A stretch of DNA of 64,000 bases, from the NCBI RefSeq assembly GCF_030549525.1, contig NZ_CP130831.1, forward strand, positions 3,745,501-3,809,500. Reading direction: 5' to 3'. Shown piece by piece: positions 1 to 8,357 of this stretch. Source of the stretch: Stenotrophomonas sp. 704A1 (GTDB lineage Bacteria > Pseudomonadota > Gammaproteobacteria > Xanthomonadales > Xanthomonadaceae). Position numbers and translations under genes: made by a program. The notes below the pieces were generated by a model, which saw only the letters and a list, made by a program, of their open reading frames with translations, had not been told where the DNA came from and did not search any database. The first letter of the stretch is position 1, and every line of letters starts with the position of its first letter.

Positions 1-890
1 ACCGAGAACGACTGCACCAGCCCCTGCTTCACCGGGTGCGACACTTCAGCTGCAGCGGCAGGATGCGCGCCACTGCCCATGCCAGCTTCGTTGGACAGCA
101 CGCCACGACGCACCCCCCATTGGATCGCGGTCCCGATCATCGCGCCGAATGCGGCGTCAACACCGAATGCGCTGCGCAGCACCAGGGCGATGACCTCAGG
201 CACGCGCTCGACGTTGAGTACCATCACCACCGCAGTGACCAGCAGGTAAGCCACGGCCATCACCGGCACCACCCATTCGGCGACGCGCGCGATGCGACGC
301 ACGCCGCCGAGCAGGATCGCCGCCAACACCACCAGCAGCACACCGGTGGTGACCATCACCGGAACATCCCAGGCTTCGTTCACCGCACTGGTGATGGCGT
401 TGGACTGCGTGCCCGCCAGCATCGCCCCCGCCAGCACCGTGACCAGCGCGAACAGCACGGCGTACCAGCGCTGGCCCAGCCCCTTTTCGATGTAGTACGC
501 CGGGCCACCGCGATACTGGCCGTTGGCATCACGATCCTTGTAGATCTGCGCCAGCGTGGACTCGATGAAGGCGCTGGAGGCGCCGAGGAAGGCGACGATC
601 CACATCCAGAAGATCGCACCGGGCCCGCCGAAGGCAATGGCCATGGCCACACCGGCGATGTTGCCGACGCCGACCCGGCTGGACAGCGACAGCGACAGCG
701 CCTGGAACGGTGAGACGCCGGCGGCGGAGCGCTCGTGGCGGAACATCAGGCGCAGCATGTCCGGCAGCGCGCGCAGCTGGATGAAGCGGGTACGCACGCT
801 GAAGTACAGCCCGGTGAGCAGGCACAGCACCACCAGGTACGGGCTCCAGACGATGCCGAGGATCGCGTTGACGACAGATTCGATGTTCAT
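1..890 (-). CDS. Alanine/glycine:sodium symporter (AGCS family), C-terminus cut by window edge
   Basis: Inner-membrane sodium- or proton-coupled uptake carrier for alanine or glycine. The first 296 codons are present; the stop lies off the left edge. The start ATG is at 890, after a GGAGG-type ribosome site. Recognisable AGCS blocks are a GVGNIAGVA motif near residue 74, AFGGPGAIFWMW near 86, an ESTLAQIYK motif near 110 and RGGPAYYIEKG near 124, with several hydrophobic spans. It is a paralogue of the symporter at 2951-4468. Its start is only 10 bases after the stop of the outer-membrane protein at 901-1893, so the two probably share a transcript. The exact substrate cannot be told from sequence. 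Confidence 0.9.
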   Translation of the reverse strand, partial: MNIESVVNAILGIVWSPYLVVLCLLTGLYFSVRTRFIQLRALPDMLRLMFRHERSAAGVSPFQALSLSLSSRVGVGNIAGVAMAIAFGGPGAIFWMWIVAFLGASSAFIESTLAQIYKDRDANGQYRGGPAYYIEKGLGQRWYAVLFALVTVLAGAMLAGTQSNAITSAVNEAWDVPVMVTTGVLLVVLAAILLGGVRRIARVAEWVVPVMAVAYLLVTAVVMVLNVERVPEVIALVLRSAFGVDAAFGAMIGTAIQWGVRRGVLSNEAGMGSGAHPAAAAEVSHPVKQGLVQSFS

Positions 891-900
891 CGGCGCCTCC

Positions 901-1893
901 TCAGAAGAACATGCCCAGGGCGACCTGGGGGCTGAAGGTGCGGCCGGTGTTGCGCCCGGCCACGGTGAACTCGACGCCGGCGATCAGGCCCAGCGTTGGG
1001 CTGAAGTGATACTCGACCGCGGGTGCCAGAGTGACGTTGCGGCTGGCCGGGCGGTGCTCTTCAATGCGTTCGATCTCACCCCTGCCGTTGCGCGCGAAGC
1101 CGCTCAGGCGCTGTCCCGTCTCGCGGCTGGCTGCCATTTCCATCACGCCCACCCAGCGTGCGTTGAAGCTGTACTCGGCGCCTACCGACAGGCCCAGCAC
1201 CGAGCCGCGCGCGATGTGCCCCTGGAAGCTGGCATCGGTGCCATACACGCTGGTGCCGGAAATGGCGGTGCGCGCCGGGGCCGGTCCGGCACTGAGCTGG
1301 GCGCGCCAGCGCAACGGACGATCGTTGCCCAGCCACACCACCTGCTGCACGCCCAGCGCGGCCGTGGTGCGCTGCACGCCGTCGCCCTGCGCATCGAGCG
1401 CATTGCCGGTGATGCGATCGTGGCTGCCGGTACTGAAGCGCTGCACCAGCGCCACCGACACCGCCGGCCGGGTGCCATCGGCATTGGGCGCCTGCAGCAG
1501 GTACTGCAGGCGTGCGGTGGTGTCACCGGCACGGAAGCCACTGCTGCGCGCGCTGCCGGATTCGGAGCGCGAGGCGCTGAGATTGACCTGGCCCATCACC
1601 CGGTCGCTGAAGCCGTAGATGATCGGTACCACGGTCGCCCACGCGCCGCTGCGCTCGGCGCTGCGGCGACGATCACCGTTGCCGTCGTAGTGGTCGCGGC
1701 TGTCGATCCGCACCAGATAGGGCTCGATGAACCAGTGGCCCTGCGGCAGGCCGGCGGGGTTGGGCGTGATCAGCGGACCGGTGAAGTTGACGCCGTCGAG
1801 GCTGCGCTCCGCTGCCTGTACCAGCGGGGGTGCCAGCGAAGCGATTGCCAGCACCAGGCAGGTGCACAGAGTGCGGTGTTGGATGGGACGCAT
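901..1893 (-). CDS. Outer-membrane beta-barrel protein (MetA/phenol-degradation transporter-like)
   Basis: Predicted 330-residue outer-membrane barrel. A signal peptide (MRPIQHRT then a hydrophobic run ending LVQAAE) opens the protein. The ATG at 1893 is chosen because upstream codons add residues unlike a signal sequence. The rest consists of alternating hydrophobic/polar strands rich in Gly, Ser and Arg, and it ends in Phe-Phe, as expected for a C-terminal barrel strand recognised by the Bam complex. The closest family I can suggest is the MetA-pathway phenol-degradation group (PF13557 type), known as outer-membrane channels or sensors of unclear ligand. It lies 10 bases upstream of an AGCS symporter on the same strand. 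An AT-rich palindrome sits 68 bases before the start. The family assignment is moderate and the barrel prediction is firm. Confidence 0.7.
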   Translation of the reverse strand: MRPIQHRTLCTCLVLAIASLAPPLVQAAERSLDGVNFTGPLITPNPAGLPQGHWFIEPYLVRIDSRDHYDGNGDRRRSAERSGAWATVVPIIYGFSDRVMGQVNLSASRSESGSARSSGFRAGDTTARLQYLLQAPNADGTRPAVSVALVQRFSTGSHDRITGNALDAQGDGVQRTTAALGVQQVVWLGNDRPLRWRAQLSAGPAPARTAISGTSVYGTDASFQGHIARGSVLGLSVGAEYSFNARWVGVMEMAASRETGQRLSGFARNGRGEIERIEEHRPASRNVTLAPAVEYHFSPTLGLIAGVEFTVAGRNTGRTFSPQVALGMFF

Positions 1894-1960
1894 GGAAACC
1901 ACTCCTGTTCGACGCTGAAAGGAGTTCCACCGTGCGGCGCAGGACATGGCCCAACAATGA

Positions 1961-1979
1961 GACAAGTTCTAAAATTGTC
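1961..1979. promoter_or_regulatory. AT-rich palindrome upstream of the outer-membrane barrel gene
   Basis: The arms GACAA and TTGTC flank an AT-rich centre, about 70 bases before the start at 1893. The surrounding 30 bases are much AT-richer than the neighbourhood. A repressor or activator site overlapping the promoter is plausible. No regulator gene is adjacent. Confidence 0.35.
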
Positions 1980-2060
1980 TTAACTTTCATCAAGCGCGCT
2001 TGAAGAGGCACGCGATGACGCAGCCGGCCCGATGTTGAGCCCCCTCGCTGCATCGCGCAG

Positions 2061-2086
2061 AAAAAACCCGGCCACAAGGGCCGGGT
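2061..2086 (-). terminator. Rho-independent terminator after the TrmH-family gene
   Basis: On the minus strand a CCCGGCC/GGCCGGG stem with a short loop is followed by TTTTTT. It lies 33 bases beyond the stop at 2119 and closes the symporter-methyltransferase unit. Confidence 0.85.
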
Positions 2087-2118
2087 CACGTCATCGACAA
2101 GGTGGTAAAGCGACAGGC

Positions 2119-2958
2119 TCAGCCGGTACGGCGGCTCGCCCACTGCGCCAGCAGCACGGCCGTGGCGGATGCGACATTGAGGCTTTCCACGGCGCCGCTT
2201 CCGGGAATGGACACCTGCAGGTCGCACTGGCCGGCAAGGTCGCGGTCCATGCCCTCGCTCTCCGCGCCCATCACATAGACCAGGCGCGACGGCAGCGATG
2301 CGCGGAACACGTCTTCGCCGCCCTCGACCAGGGTGGCGGCCAGCCCGAAGCCGGCCGCACGCAGTTGCGCCATCGCCCGCGCGTTGTCCGGCAGCTGTAC
2401 CAGCGGCACCGATTCGGCGCCCCCTTCGGCCACGCGCGCTGCGGCGCCGGACAGCGCCAGCGTGCTGCCGGCCGGCAGCAGCAGGGCCTTGACCCCGAAG
2501 TGCGCGGCCGAGCGCAGGATCGCACCGAAGTTGTGCGGATTGCCGACCCCGTCCAGCCACAGCGCCAGCGCCGGCGCGCCGGCCGGCAGCGTCGCCAGCC
2601 AGGCATCCAGCGCCTGTACCGGCGCACGCAGCACGTCGGCCACCAGGCCTTCATGATGGGTGGTCGCGGCCAGCTTGTTGAGGTCACCCTCCTCCACCAC
2701 GCGATAGCCCACGCGGTTGGCCACGCACCACTTCAGCACCGGCTGCAGGCGCGGAATCAGCGCTTCCACCAGGTACAGCTTGCGCAGGGCCTGCGGGCGC
2801 TTGTCGAACAGGGCCTGCACGGCGTTCCAGCCATACAGGCGCAGTTCGTCGTTGCCGCGCCCCGGCGGTGGCGGGGTACCACCCTCACGCGGGGGCAGCG
2901 GGGTGGCCCGCGGCGGTCGCGACGACGGGCGGCGGGCGTTCTTCCAGGGATCATTCAC
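2119..2958 (-). CDS. TrmH/SpoU-family RNA 2'-O-methyltransferase
   Basis: Predicted SAM-dependent RNA ribose 2'-O-methyltransferase of the SPOUT fold, 279 residues. A Pro/Arg-rich tail of about 35 residues precedes a substrate-binding domain (about 38-115). The catalytic SPOUT domain (about 120-275) carries the three family motifs: NPHNFGAILRSA, GAESEGM and IPGSGAVESLNVASA. The last two form the trefoil-knot SAM pocket. The GTG at 2958 is preferred because it overlaps the stop of the upstream symporter by 8 bases, giving translational coupling; starts further upstream would run through the symporter's coding sequence. A terminator follows. The target (tRNA or rRNA position) cannot be assigned. 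Confidence 0.88.
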   Translation of the reverse strand: MNDPWKNARRPSSRPPRATPLPPREGGTPPPPGRGNDELRLYGWNAVQALFDKRPQALRKLYLVEALIPRLQPVLKWCVANRVGYRVVEEGDLNKLAATTHHEGLVADVLRAPVQALDAWLATLPAGAPALALWLDGVGNPHNFGAILRSAAHFGVKALLLPAGSTLALSGAAARVAEGGAESVPLVQLPDNARAMAQLRAAGFGLAATLVEGGEDVFRASLPSRLVYVMGAESEGMDRDLAGQCDLQVSIPGSGAVESLNVASATAVLLAQWASRRTG

Positions 2959-4468
2959 TACGGGACAACTCCAGCTTGCGTTGACGCCAGAAATCGGCGT
3001 TCTTGATGCCCAGGGCATCGGGGTCGAAGGTCGGATCGAGGCCGAGTTTCTTCTGTCGTTCGTAATCACGCAGGGCCAGCATGGCCGGCTTCTGGATGAT
3101 GAGAATGGCGATGATGTTCAGCCAGGCCATCAGGCCCACGCCGATGTCACCCAGCGCCCAGGCCAGGGTTGCATTATGGAACGCGCCGAACACCACCATG
3201 CCGATGATGCCCAGGCGCAGTACCAGCACGGTCAGCGGGCGCTTCTTGTTGTGGTTGACGTAGGTCAGGTTGGTTTCGGCCATGTAGTAATAGGCCATGA
3301 TGGTGGTGAAGGCGAAGAAGAAGATCGCAATGGATACAAACGCCGAACCCCAGCCCGGCAGCACCGCTTCCACGCCGGCCTGCGCGTAGCCGGCACCTTC
3401 CGGAATGCCGGCCAGGCCCTGGAAGATCGGCGCGGCGCCCGGCACCGGTGAGTACACGTTGTAGGTGCCGCTGGCCAGGATCAGGAACGCGGTGGCGGTG
3501 CACACCATCATGGTGTCGAAGTAGATGGCGAAGGCCTGCACGTAGCCCTGCTTGGCCGGGTGCGAGACTTCCGAGGCGGCTGCAGCGTGCGGGCCCGAGC
3601 CCTGGCCGGCTTCGTTGGCGTAGATGCCGCGCTTGATGCCCCACTCCACCGCCAGGCCCATCATTGCGCCGAACGCAGCATGGGTACCGAACGCACTCTT
3701 GAAGATGATGCCGAACATTTCCGGCACGCGGTCGTAGTTGATGACCATGATGACGATGGCGGTCAGGATGAACGCCGCAGCCATGAACGGCACCACCACT
3801 TCGGCGAAGTTGGCGATGCGCTTGACGCCGCCGAAGATCACCACGCCCAGCAGCAGTGCCACCACGATGCCGATACCCAGCTTCAGTGCCTGCACCGATT
3901 CCATGCCCAGCGTCTGGCCATCCAGCGGGCCACACAGGGCGGTGCCGCGGCAGGCGTTGATGATGCTGTCGGCGATGGCATTGGCCTGCACGCCCGGCAT
4001 CAGGAAGCCGGCCGCAATGATCGTGGCGATGGCGAAGACCAACGCGTACCACTTCAGGCCCATGGCCTTTTCGATGTAGTAGGCAGGGCCACCGCGGTAG
4101 CGGCCTTCGGCATCCTTGGTCTTGTAGATCTGCGCCAGGGTGCATTCCACGTACGAGGTGGACGCGCCGAGGAAGCCCATCACCCACATCCAGAAGATGG
4201 CGCCGGGGCCGCCGAAGGCGATGGCGGTGGCCACGCCGGCGATGTTGCCGATGCCCATGCGGCCGGCCATCGACATGGCCAGGGCCTGGAACGAGGAGAC
4301 GCCGGCGTCGGACTTCTCACCCCTGACGGTAAGCCGGCACATCTCGAGGAACCCGCGGATCTGCATGAAGCGCGTGCGCAGGCTGAAGAACAGGCCGGCG
4401 CCCAGGCACACGAAGATCAGTGCCTTGCTCCAGATGATGCTGTTGATGAAATGTACGGTTGCTTCCAC
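2951..4468 (-). CDS. Alanine/glycine:cation symporter, AGCS family
   Basis: Inner-membrane amino-acid:cation symporter of 505 residues, a usual length for AGCS. The GTG at 4468 is chosen: it has a GGAGAG ribosome site 6-11 bases upstream and gives MEATVHFINSIIW, aligned with the start of the other AGCS protein here. Motifs are MGIGNIAGVATAI, FGGPGAIFWMW, RYRGGPAYYIEKAMG, ANEAGQGSGPHAAAA and ASEVSHPAKQG, with about ten hydrophobic segments. The C-terminus is a charged cytoplasmic tail. It overlaps the downstream methyltransferase by 8 bases. Upstream lies a gene-free 230-base stretch with SMAG repeats, so the promoter is probably there. Substrate choice between alanine and glycine is undetermined. 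Confidence 0.93.
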   Translation of the reverse strand: MEATVHFINSIIWSKALIFVCLGAGLFFSLRTRFMQIRGFLEMCRLTVRGEKSDAGVSSFQALAMSMAGRMGIGNIAGVATAIAFGGPGAIFWMWVMGFLGASTSYVECTLAQIYKTKDAEGRYRGGPAYYIEKAMGLKWYALVFAIATIIAAGFLMPGVQANAIADSIINACRGTALCGPLDGQTLGMESVQALKLGIGIVVALLLGVVIFGGVKRIANFAEVVVPFMAAAFILTAIVIMVINYDRVPEMFGIIFKSAFGTHAAFGAMMGLAVEWGIKRGIYANEAGQGSGPHAAAASEVSHPAKQGYVQAFAIYFDTMMVCTATAFLILASGTYNVYSPVPGAAPIFQGLAGIPEGAGYAQAGVEAVLPGWGSAFVSIAIFFFAFTTIMAYYYMAETNLTYVNHNKKRPLTVLVLRLGIIGMVVFGAFHNATLAWALGDIGVGLMAWLNIIAILIIQKPAMLALRDYERQKKLGLDPTFDPDALGIKNADFWRQRKLELSRSE

Positions 4469-4553
4469 GCTCGCTCTCTCCAGTCGGCGGGTTGTGAGGA
4501 CGTCCCGTCGGCTGGAGGGGACGGGTCGATTCTCCCTGATCGAAGGCCACTGC

Positions 4554-4596
4554 GGTAGCGCCGGAAGCAATCCGCCGGGCATGGCCCGGCGCTACC
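4554..4596. repeat. SMAG-type GTAG palindromes, head-to-head pair
   Basis: GGTAGCGCCGG on the left faces GCCCGGCGCTACC on the right. The right half contains the full GCCGGGCATGGCCCGGC palindrome. This is the REP-like GTAG element known from S. maltophilia. It lies between the acetyltransferase and the AGCS symporter. Confidence 0.8.
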
Positions 4597-4670
4597 GGCA
4601 GCAGCGGCAGCCCCGCGGGTCGCGCCGGGCGGTATCGCCGCGCAGGGTTCCGGCGCGCGGCAGCTTCGCG

Positions 4671-4694
4671 GGTAGCGCCGGGCCATGCCCGGCA
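4671..4694 (+). repeat. SMAG-type GTAG palindrome
   Basis: One copy of GGTAGCGCCGGGCC plus its palindromic partner, 5 bases downstream of the acetyltransferase stop. It would form a stable hairpin in the 3' untranslated region of that transcript. Confidence 0.82.
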
Positions 4695-4699
4695 GCGGG

Positions 4700-5239
4700 T
4701 CAAGGCAGCTGCGTGCGCACCCGGGCGAAGCGGCGCAGATCGTGCAGCACGCCGCGCTTGTAGACCGCGCAGCGGTCCACGCCTTCTTCCTGGAAGCCGT
4801 TCTTTTCCAGCACCCGCGCCGAGCCGAGGTTGAAGTCGACCACGCCGGCCTGCAGCCTGAACAGGCGCAGCTCGTCCATCACCCACGGCGCGAACAGGCC
4901 CACCACGCGGGTCATCAGGCCCCGGCCCCAGTAGGCCTGCCCCAGCCAGTAGCCCAGTTCAGCCATGTGCGCGCGTTCGGCGCTGCCCTGCTGTGCACCG
5001 ACACTGCCACAGGCCTCACCGCCGATCTCGATGGCCAGGTTCAGGGTACCCGGGGCCAGCACGCGGCCGGCCAGGAAGGCCTCGCCATCGGCGCGCGTGT
5101 AGGGATACGGAAAGCGGTCGCGCAGCCCGCGCGAGACCTCGGCGTCGTTGGCATGGCGCAGCAGCGAAGGCAGATCGTCGCTGCACCAGGGCCGCAGCAC
5201 GAAGCCCTCACCCTGCAGGCGGTAGCCCGGGTCAGGCAT
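4700..5239 (-). CDS. GNAT-family N-acetyltransferase (RimJ/RimL-like)
   Basis: Predicted acetyl-CoA-dependent N-acetyltransferase, 179 residues, spanning one GNAT domain. An FVLRPW strand opens the fold, an AELGYWLGQAYWGRGLMT segment near the middle matches the acetyl-CoA pyrophosphate-binding loop (Q/R-x-x-G-x-G/A), and GSARVLEKNGF matches the C-terminal N-x-x-S/A-x-x-V-L-E-K-x-G-F motif of RimJ/RimL-like enzymes. The ATG at 5239 overlaps the last 8 bases of the RND transporter gene, so it is probably the last gene of the efflux operon. A SMAG hairpin follows 5 bases after the stop. The substrate could be a protein N-terminus, an amine or a drug. Confidence 0.88.
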   Translation of the reverse strand: MPDPGYRLQGEGFVLRPWCSDDLPSLLRHANDAEVSRGLRDRFPYPYTRADGEAFLAGRVLAPGTLNLAIEIGGEACGSVGAQQGSAERAHMAELGYWLGQAYWGRGLMTRVVGLFAPWVMDELRLFRLQAGVVDFNLGSARVLEKNGFQEEGVDRCAVYKRGVLHDLRRFARVRTQLP

Positions 5240-8200
5240 GGCCACCCACCGACGGCGACGCCGCCTCCTGGGTCTCCAGTTCGCGCTTCACCGCTTCCGG
5301 CGAACGGGTGTACGGGGCCAGCCGCGCGTAGAACGCCGGCACCACGAACAGCGACAGGAACGTGGACAGGGTGACGCCGAAGATGATCACGATGCCGATG
5401 GTGCCACGGCTGGCCGAGCCCGGGCCCCCGGCCGCGACCAGCGGGATCGCACCGACCACGGTGGCGATGGAGGTCATCAGGATCGGGCGCAGGCGCACCA
5501 TCGCCGATTCGATGATCGCCGTGCGCACGCTGCGACCGTCGTCGCGCAGCTGGTTGGCGAATTCGACGATGAGGATGCCGTTCTTCGCCGCGAGGCCGAC
5601 CAGCATGACGATGCCGATCTGGCTGAACAGGTTAACCGTGCCACCGCTGACCCACAGCCCGACCAGTGCGCCGAGCACGCCCAGCGGCACGGTCAGCATG
5701 ATGGTCAGCGGATGGATGAAGCTCTCGAACTGCGCGGCCAGCACCAGATACACCACCAGCAGGGCCATGGCGAAGGTCAGCAGCACCGCGCCACCGGCGC
5801 TCTGGTACTCACGCGATTCGCCCTTCCAGTTCACCTGTGCGTACTGCGGCAGTTCCTCGCGAGCGACGTCCTGCGCCCAGGCGATGGCCTCGCCCAGTGG
5901 GTAGCCCGGCGCCAGGCCCGCGCTGATGGTGATCGAGCGCAGCCGGTTGAAGCGGTTGAGCGTGCCGGCCTCGGCCACTTCACTCAGCGTGACCAGGTTG
6001 GACAGCGGTACCAGTTCGCCGGAGGTCGCACGCACGCGGATCGCGGCGAGATCGGCCGGGCTGGCGCGGCCATCGCGGCCGGCCTGGACCAGCACGTCGT
6101 ACTCCTCGCCGTTGTCGACGAAGGTGGTGACCCGGCGCGAGCCCATCATGGTTTCCAGCGCCGAACCGATCGCGGTGACCGGCACGCCGAGGTCGGCCGC
6201 GCGCTGGCGGTCGATGTTCACCCGCATCTGCGGCCGGGTTTCCTTGTAGTCCGAATCCGGACCGACCAGGCCCGGGTTGTCGGCCATGCGCAGCAGGATG
6301 CGGTCACGCCACTGCGCGATCTCGGCATATTCCGGCCCGCCCAGCACGATCTGGAACGGCTGGCCGCCGCTGCGCACCAGGCCGCCCCCGACCTGGGTGC
6401 GCACGCGCACGCCGCGCATGGTGTCCAGTTCCTTCTGCAGCTCGTCGGCCACTTCCGGCGTGCCTTCACTGCGCTGGCGCCACGGCTGCAGGAAGATGCT
6501 GACCCGGCCGGTGTGCATTTCCTCGCTGGCGCCCCAACCCCCCGGCACGCGGGGATTGGCGCGCACGATCGGTTTGTCCGGGCCGACATGCGGCGCCAGC
6601 AGCGCCTCCACCTGCTGCACCTGCTGCACGGTGTAGTCGTAGCCGGCGCCTTCGGGGCCGTCGATCATGATCTGGAACGAGCCCCGGTCCTCGGCCGGGG
6701 CCAGCTCGGACGGCAGCAGCTTCAGCAGGCCCCAGCTGGCGGCCAGCGCAGCGACCATCACCAGCAGGTAGATCCAGGTGCGGTCGACATGGCGTTCCAG
6801 CACGCGACCATAGGCGCCGGCCAGGCGGTCCAGGTTGCGGTTGACCACGCCGTGCAGCCCGCGCGGCGCCTGCCCGGTATGCGGCTTGAGCAGCTTGGAG
6901 GCCATCATCGGTGTCAGCGTCAGCGCCACGAAGGCCGACAGCGCCACCGCCGCCGCCAGCGCCACGGCCAGCTCGCGGAACAGCCGCCCGGTGTTGCCTT
7001 CCAGGAAACCGACCGGCAGGAACACCGCCACCAGCACGGCGGTGGTGGCGATCACCGCGAACGCCACCTGCGCGGTACCGCGCTTGGAGGCCACCAGCGG
7101 CGGCTCGCCCAGATCGATGCGGCGCTGCACGTTCTCCACCACCACGATCGCATCGTCCACCACCAGGCCGATGCACAGCACCAGGGCAAGCAGGGTCAGC
7201 AGGTTGATCGAGAAGTCGAAGGCATACAGCGCGATGAACGCGGCGACCAGGCAGACCGGCACCGTCACCGCCGGAATCAGCGCGGCGCGGAAGCTGCCGA
7301 GGAACAGCCAGATCACCGCCAGCACCAGGATCATCGCCTCCACCAGGGTGGCGTAGACGCGGTCCACCGCGGCTTCGATGAAGGTGGTGTTGTCGAAGGC
7401 CACGAAGATCTGCGTGCCCTTGGGCAGGGTCAGCGCCACCCGCTCGGCTTCAGCGCGCGCGGTGCGCGCCACGTCCAGCGAGTTGGCGGTGGAGGTCTTG
7501 ACGATGCCCAGGCCGATGCCCGGCTCGCCGTTGCTGCGGTAGTACGCGCGGCGCTCGGCCGAGGCCAGCTCGATCTTCGCCACGTCGCCCATGCGCACCA
7601 CGTAGCCGTCGCGGCCCTTGCCCAGCGGGATGGTCGCGAAGTCCTCGGGCTTGATGTAGTTGCGCTCCACGCGCAGGGTGAAATCGCGGTCGGTCGATTC
7701 GATGCGGCCTGCCGGCAGCTCCACGTTCTCGTTGCGCAGCGCGGTTTCCACATCACCGGTGGTCAGCCCGCGCGCGGCCAGCTGGTCGCGGTCCAGCCAG
7801 ATCCGCATCGCGTAGCGCTGGCGGCCGCCGATGCGGACCTGGGCCACGCCATCGAGGCTGGAGAAGCGATCGACCACATAGCGGTCGGCGTAGTCGCTCA
7901 GCTCCAGCGTGTCCATGGTCGAAGACACCATGTTGAACCAGATGATCGGGTCGGCATCGCTTTCGACCTTGGCGATTTCCGGCGGCCGCGCCTCTTCCGG
8001 CATGCGGTCGGCAACGCGGCTGACCGCATCGCGCACGTCGTTGGCCGCCGCTTCGATATCGCGGTTGGAGGTGAACTCGATGCTGACCTGCGAGCGTCCA
8101 TTGGTGCTGCGCGCGTTGATCGTATCGATGCCTTCGATGCCGGCCAGCGCGTCTTCCAGCACCTGGGTGATGCGGCTTTCGATGACCGCCGCCGAGGCGC

Positions 8201-8357
8201 CGGTGTAGTCCACCGACACCGAGACGATCGGCGGATCGATGGCCGGCAGCTCGCGCAGGGTCAGGCGGGTGAACGACATCACGCCCAGCACCAGCAGCAG
8301 CAGGCTCATCACCACGGCAAACACCGGCCGCTGGATGGAGACGTCGGACAGCTTCAT
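5232..8357 (-). CDS. smeN: RND multidrug efflux permease (HAE1 family), probably SmeN
   Basis: Proton-driven inner-membrane pump of a tripartite efflux complex, 1041 residues, the normal HAE1 length. TM1 follows MKLSDVSIQRPVFA, large periplasmic loops sit at about 40-335 and 560-860, and TM2-6 and TM8-12 follow them. The proton-relay aspartates are visible as VVDDAIVVVENV at residues 399-410 (D401, D402). The ATG overlaps the adaptor gene's stop by 4 bases. No outer-membrane factor is encoded, so it must borrow one. The name SmeN rests on the two-gene layout and on my recollection of the S. maltophilia gene order (pilMNOPQ some 40 kb away), not on alignment; SmeG/H-type paralogues have a similar layout. 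Confidence 0.85.
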   Translation of the reverse strand: MKLSDVSIQRPVFAVVMSLLLLVLGVMSFTRLTLRELPAIDPPIVSVSVDYTGASAAVIESRITQVLEDALAGIEGIDTINARSTNGRSQVSIEFTSNRDIEAAANDVRDAVSRVADRMPEEARPPEIAKVESDADPIIWFNMVSSTMDTLELSDYADRYVVDRFSSLDGVAQVRIGGRQRYAMRIWLDRDQLAARGLTTGDVETALRNENVELPAGRIESTDRDFTLRVERNYIKPEDFATIPLGKGRDGYVVRMGDVAKIELASAERRAYYRSNGEPGIGLGIVKTSTANSLDVARTARAEAERVALTLPKGTQIFVAFDNTTFIEAAVDRVYATLVEAMILVLAVIWLFLGSFRAALIPAVTVPVCLVAAFIALYAFDFSINLLTLLALVLCIGLVVDDAIVVVENVQRRIDLGEPPLVASKRGTAQVAFAVIATTAVLVAVFLPVGFLEGNTGRLFRELAVALAAAVALSAFVALTLTPMMASKLLKPHTGQAPRGLHGVVNRNLDRLAGAYGRVLERHVDRTWIYLLVMVAALAASWGLLKLLPSELAPAEDRGSFQIMIDGPEGAGYDYTVQQVQQVEALLAPHVGPDKPIVRANPRVPGGWGASEEMHTGRVSIFLQPWRQRSEGTPEVADELQKELDTMRGVRVRTQVGGGLVRSGGQPFQIVLGGPEYAEIAQWRDRILLRMADNPGLVGPDSDYKETRPQMRVNIDRQRAADLGVPVTAIGSALETMMGSRRVTTFVDNGEEYDVLVQAGRDGRASPADLAAIRVRATSGELVPLSNLVTLSEVAEAGTLNRFNRLRSITISAGLAPGYPLGEAIAWAQDVAREELPQYAQVNWKGESREYQSAGGAVLLTFAMALLVVYLVLAAQFESFIHPLTIMLTVPLGVLGALVGLWVSGGTVNLFSQIGIVMLVGLAAKNGILIVEFANQLRDDGRSVRTAIIESAMVRLRPILMTSIATVVGAIPLVAAGGPGSASRGTIGIVIIFGVTLSTFLSLFVVPAFYARLAPYTRSPEAVKRELETQEAASPSVGGHA

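Noticed and set aside
5232..8357. Possible heavy-metal RND exporter (CusA type)
   Set aside because: The D-D pair in VVDDAIVVVENV and the length fit HAE1 drug exporters; the Met clusters of CusA are missing even though a copper receptor is next door.
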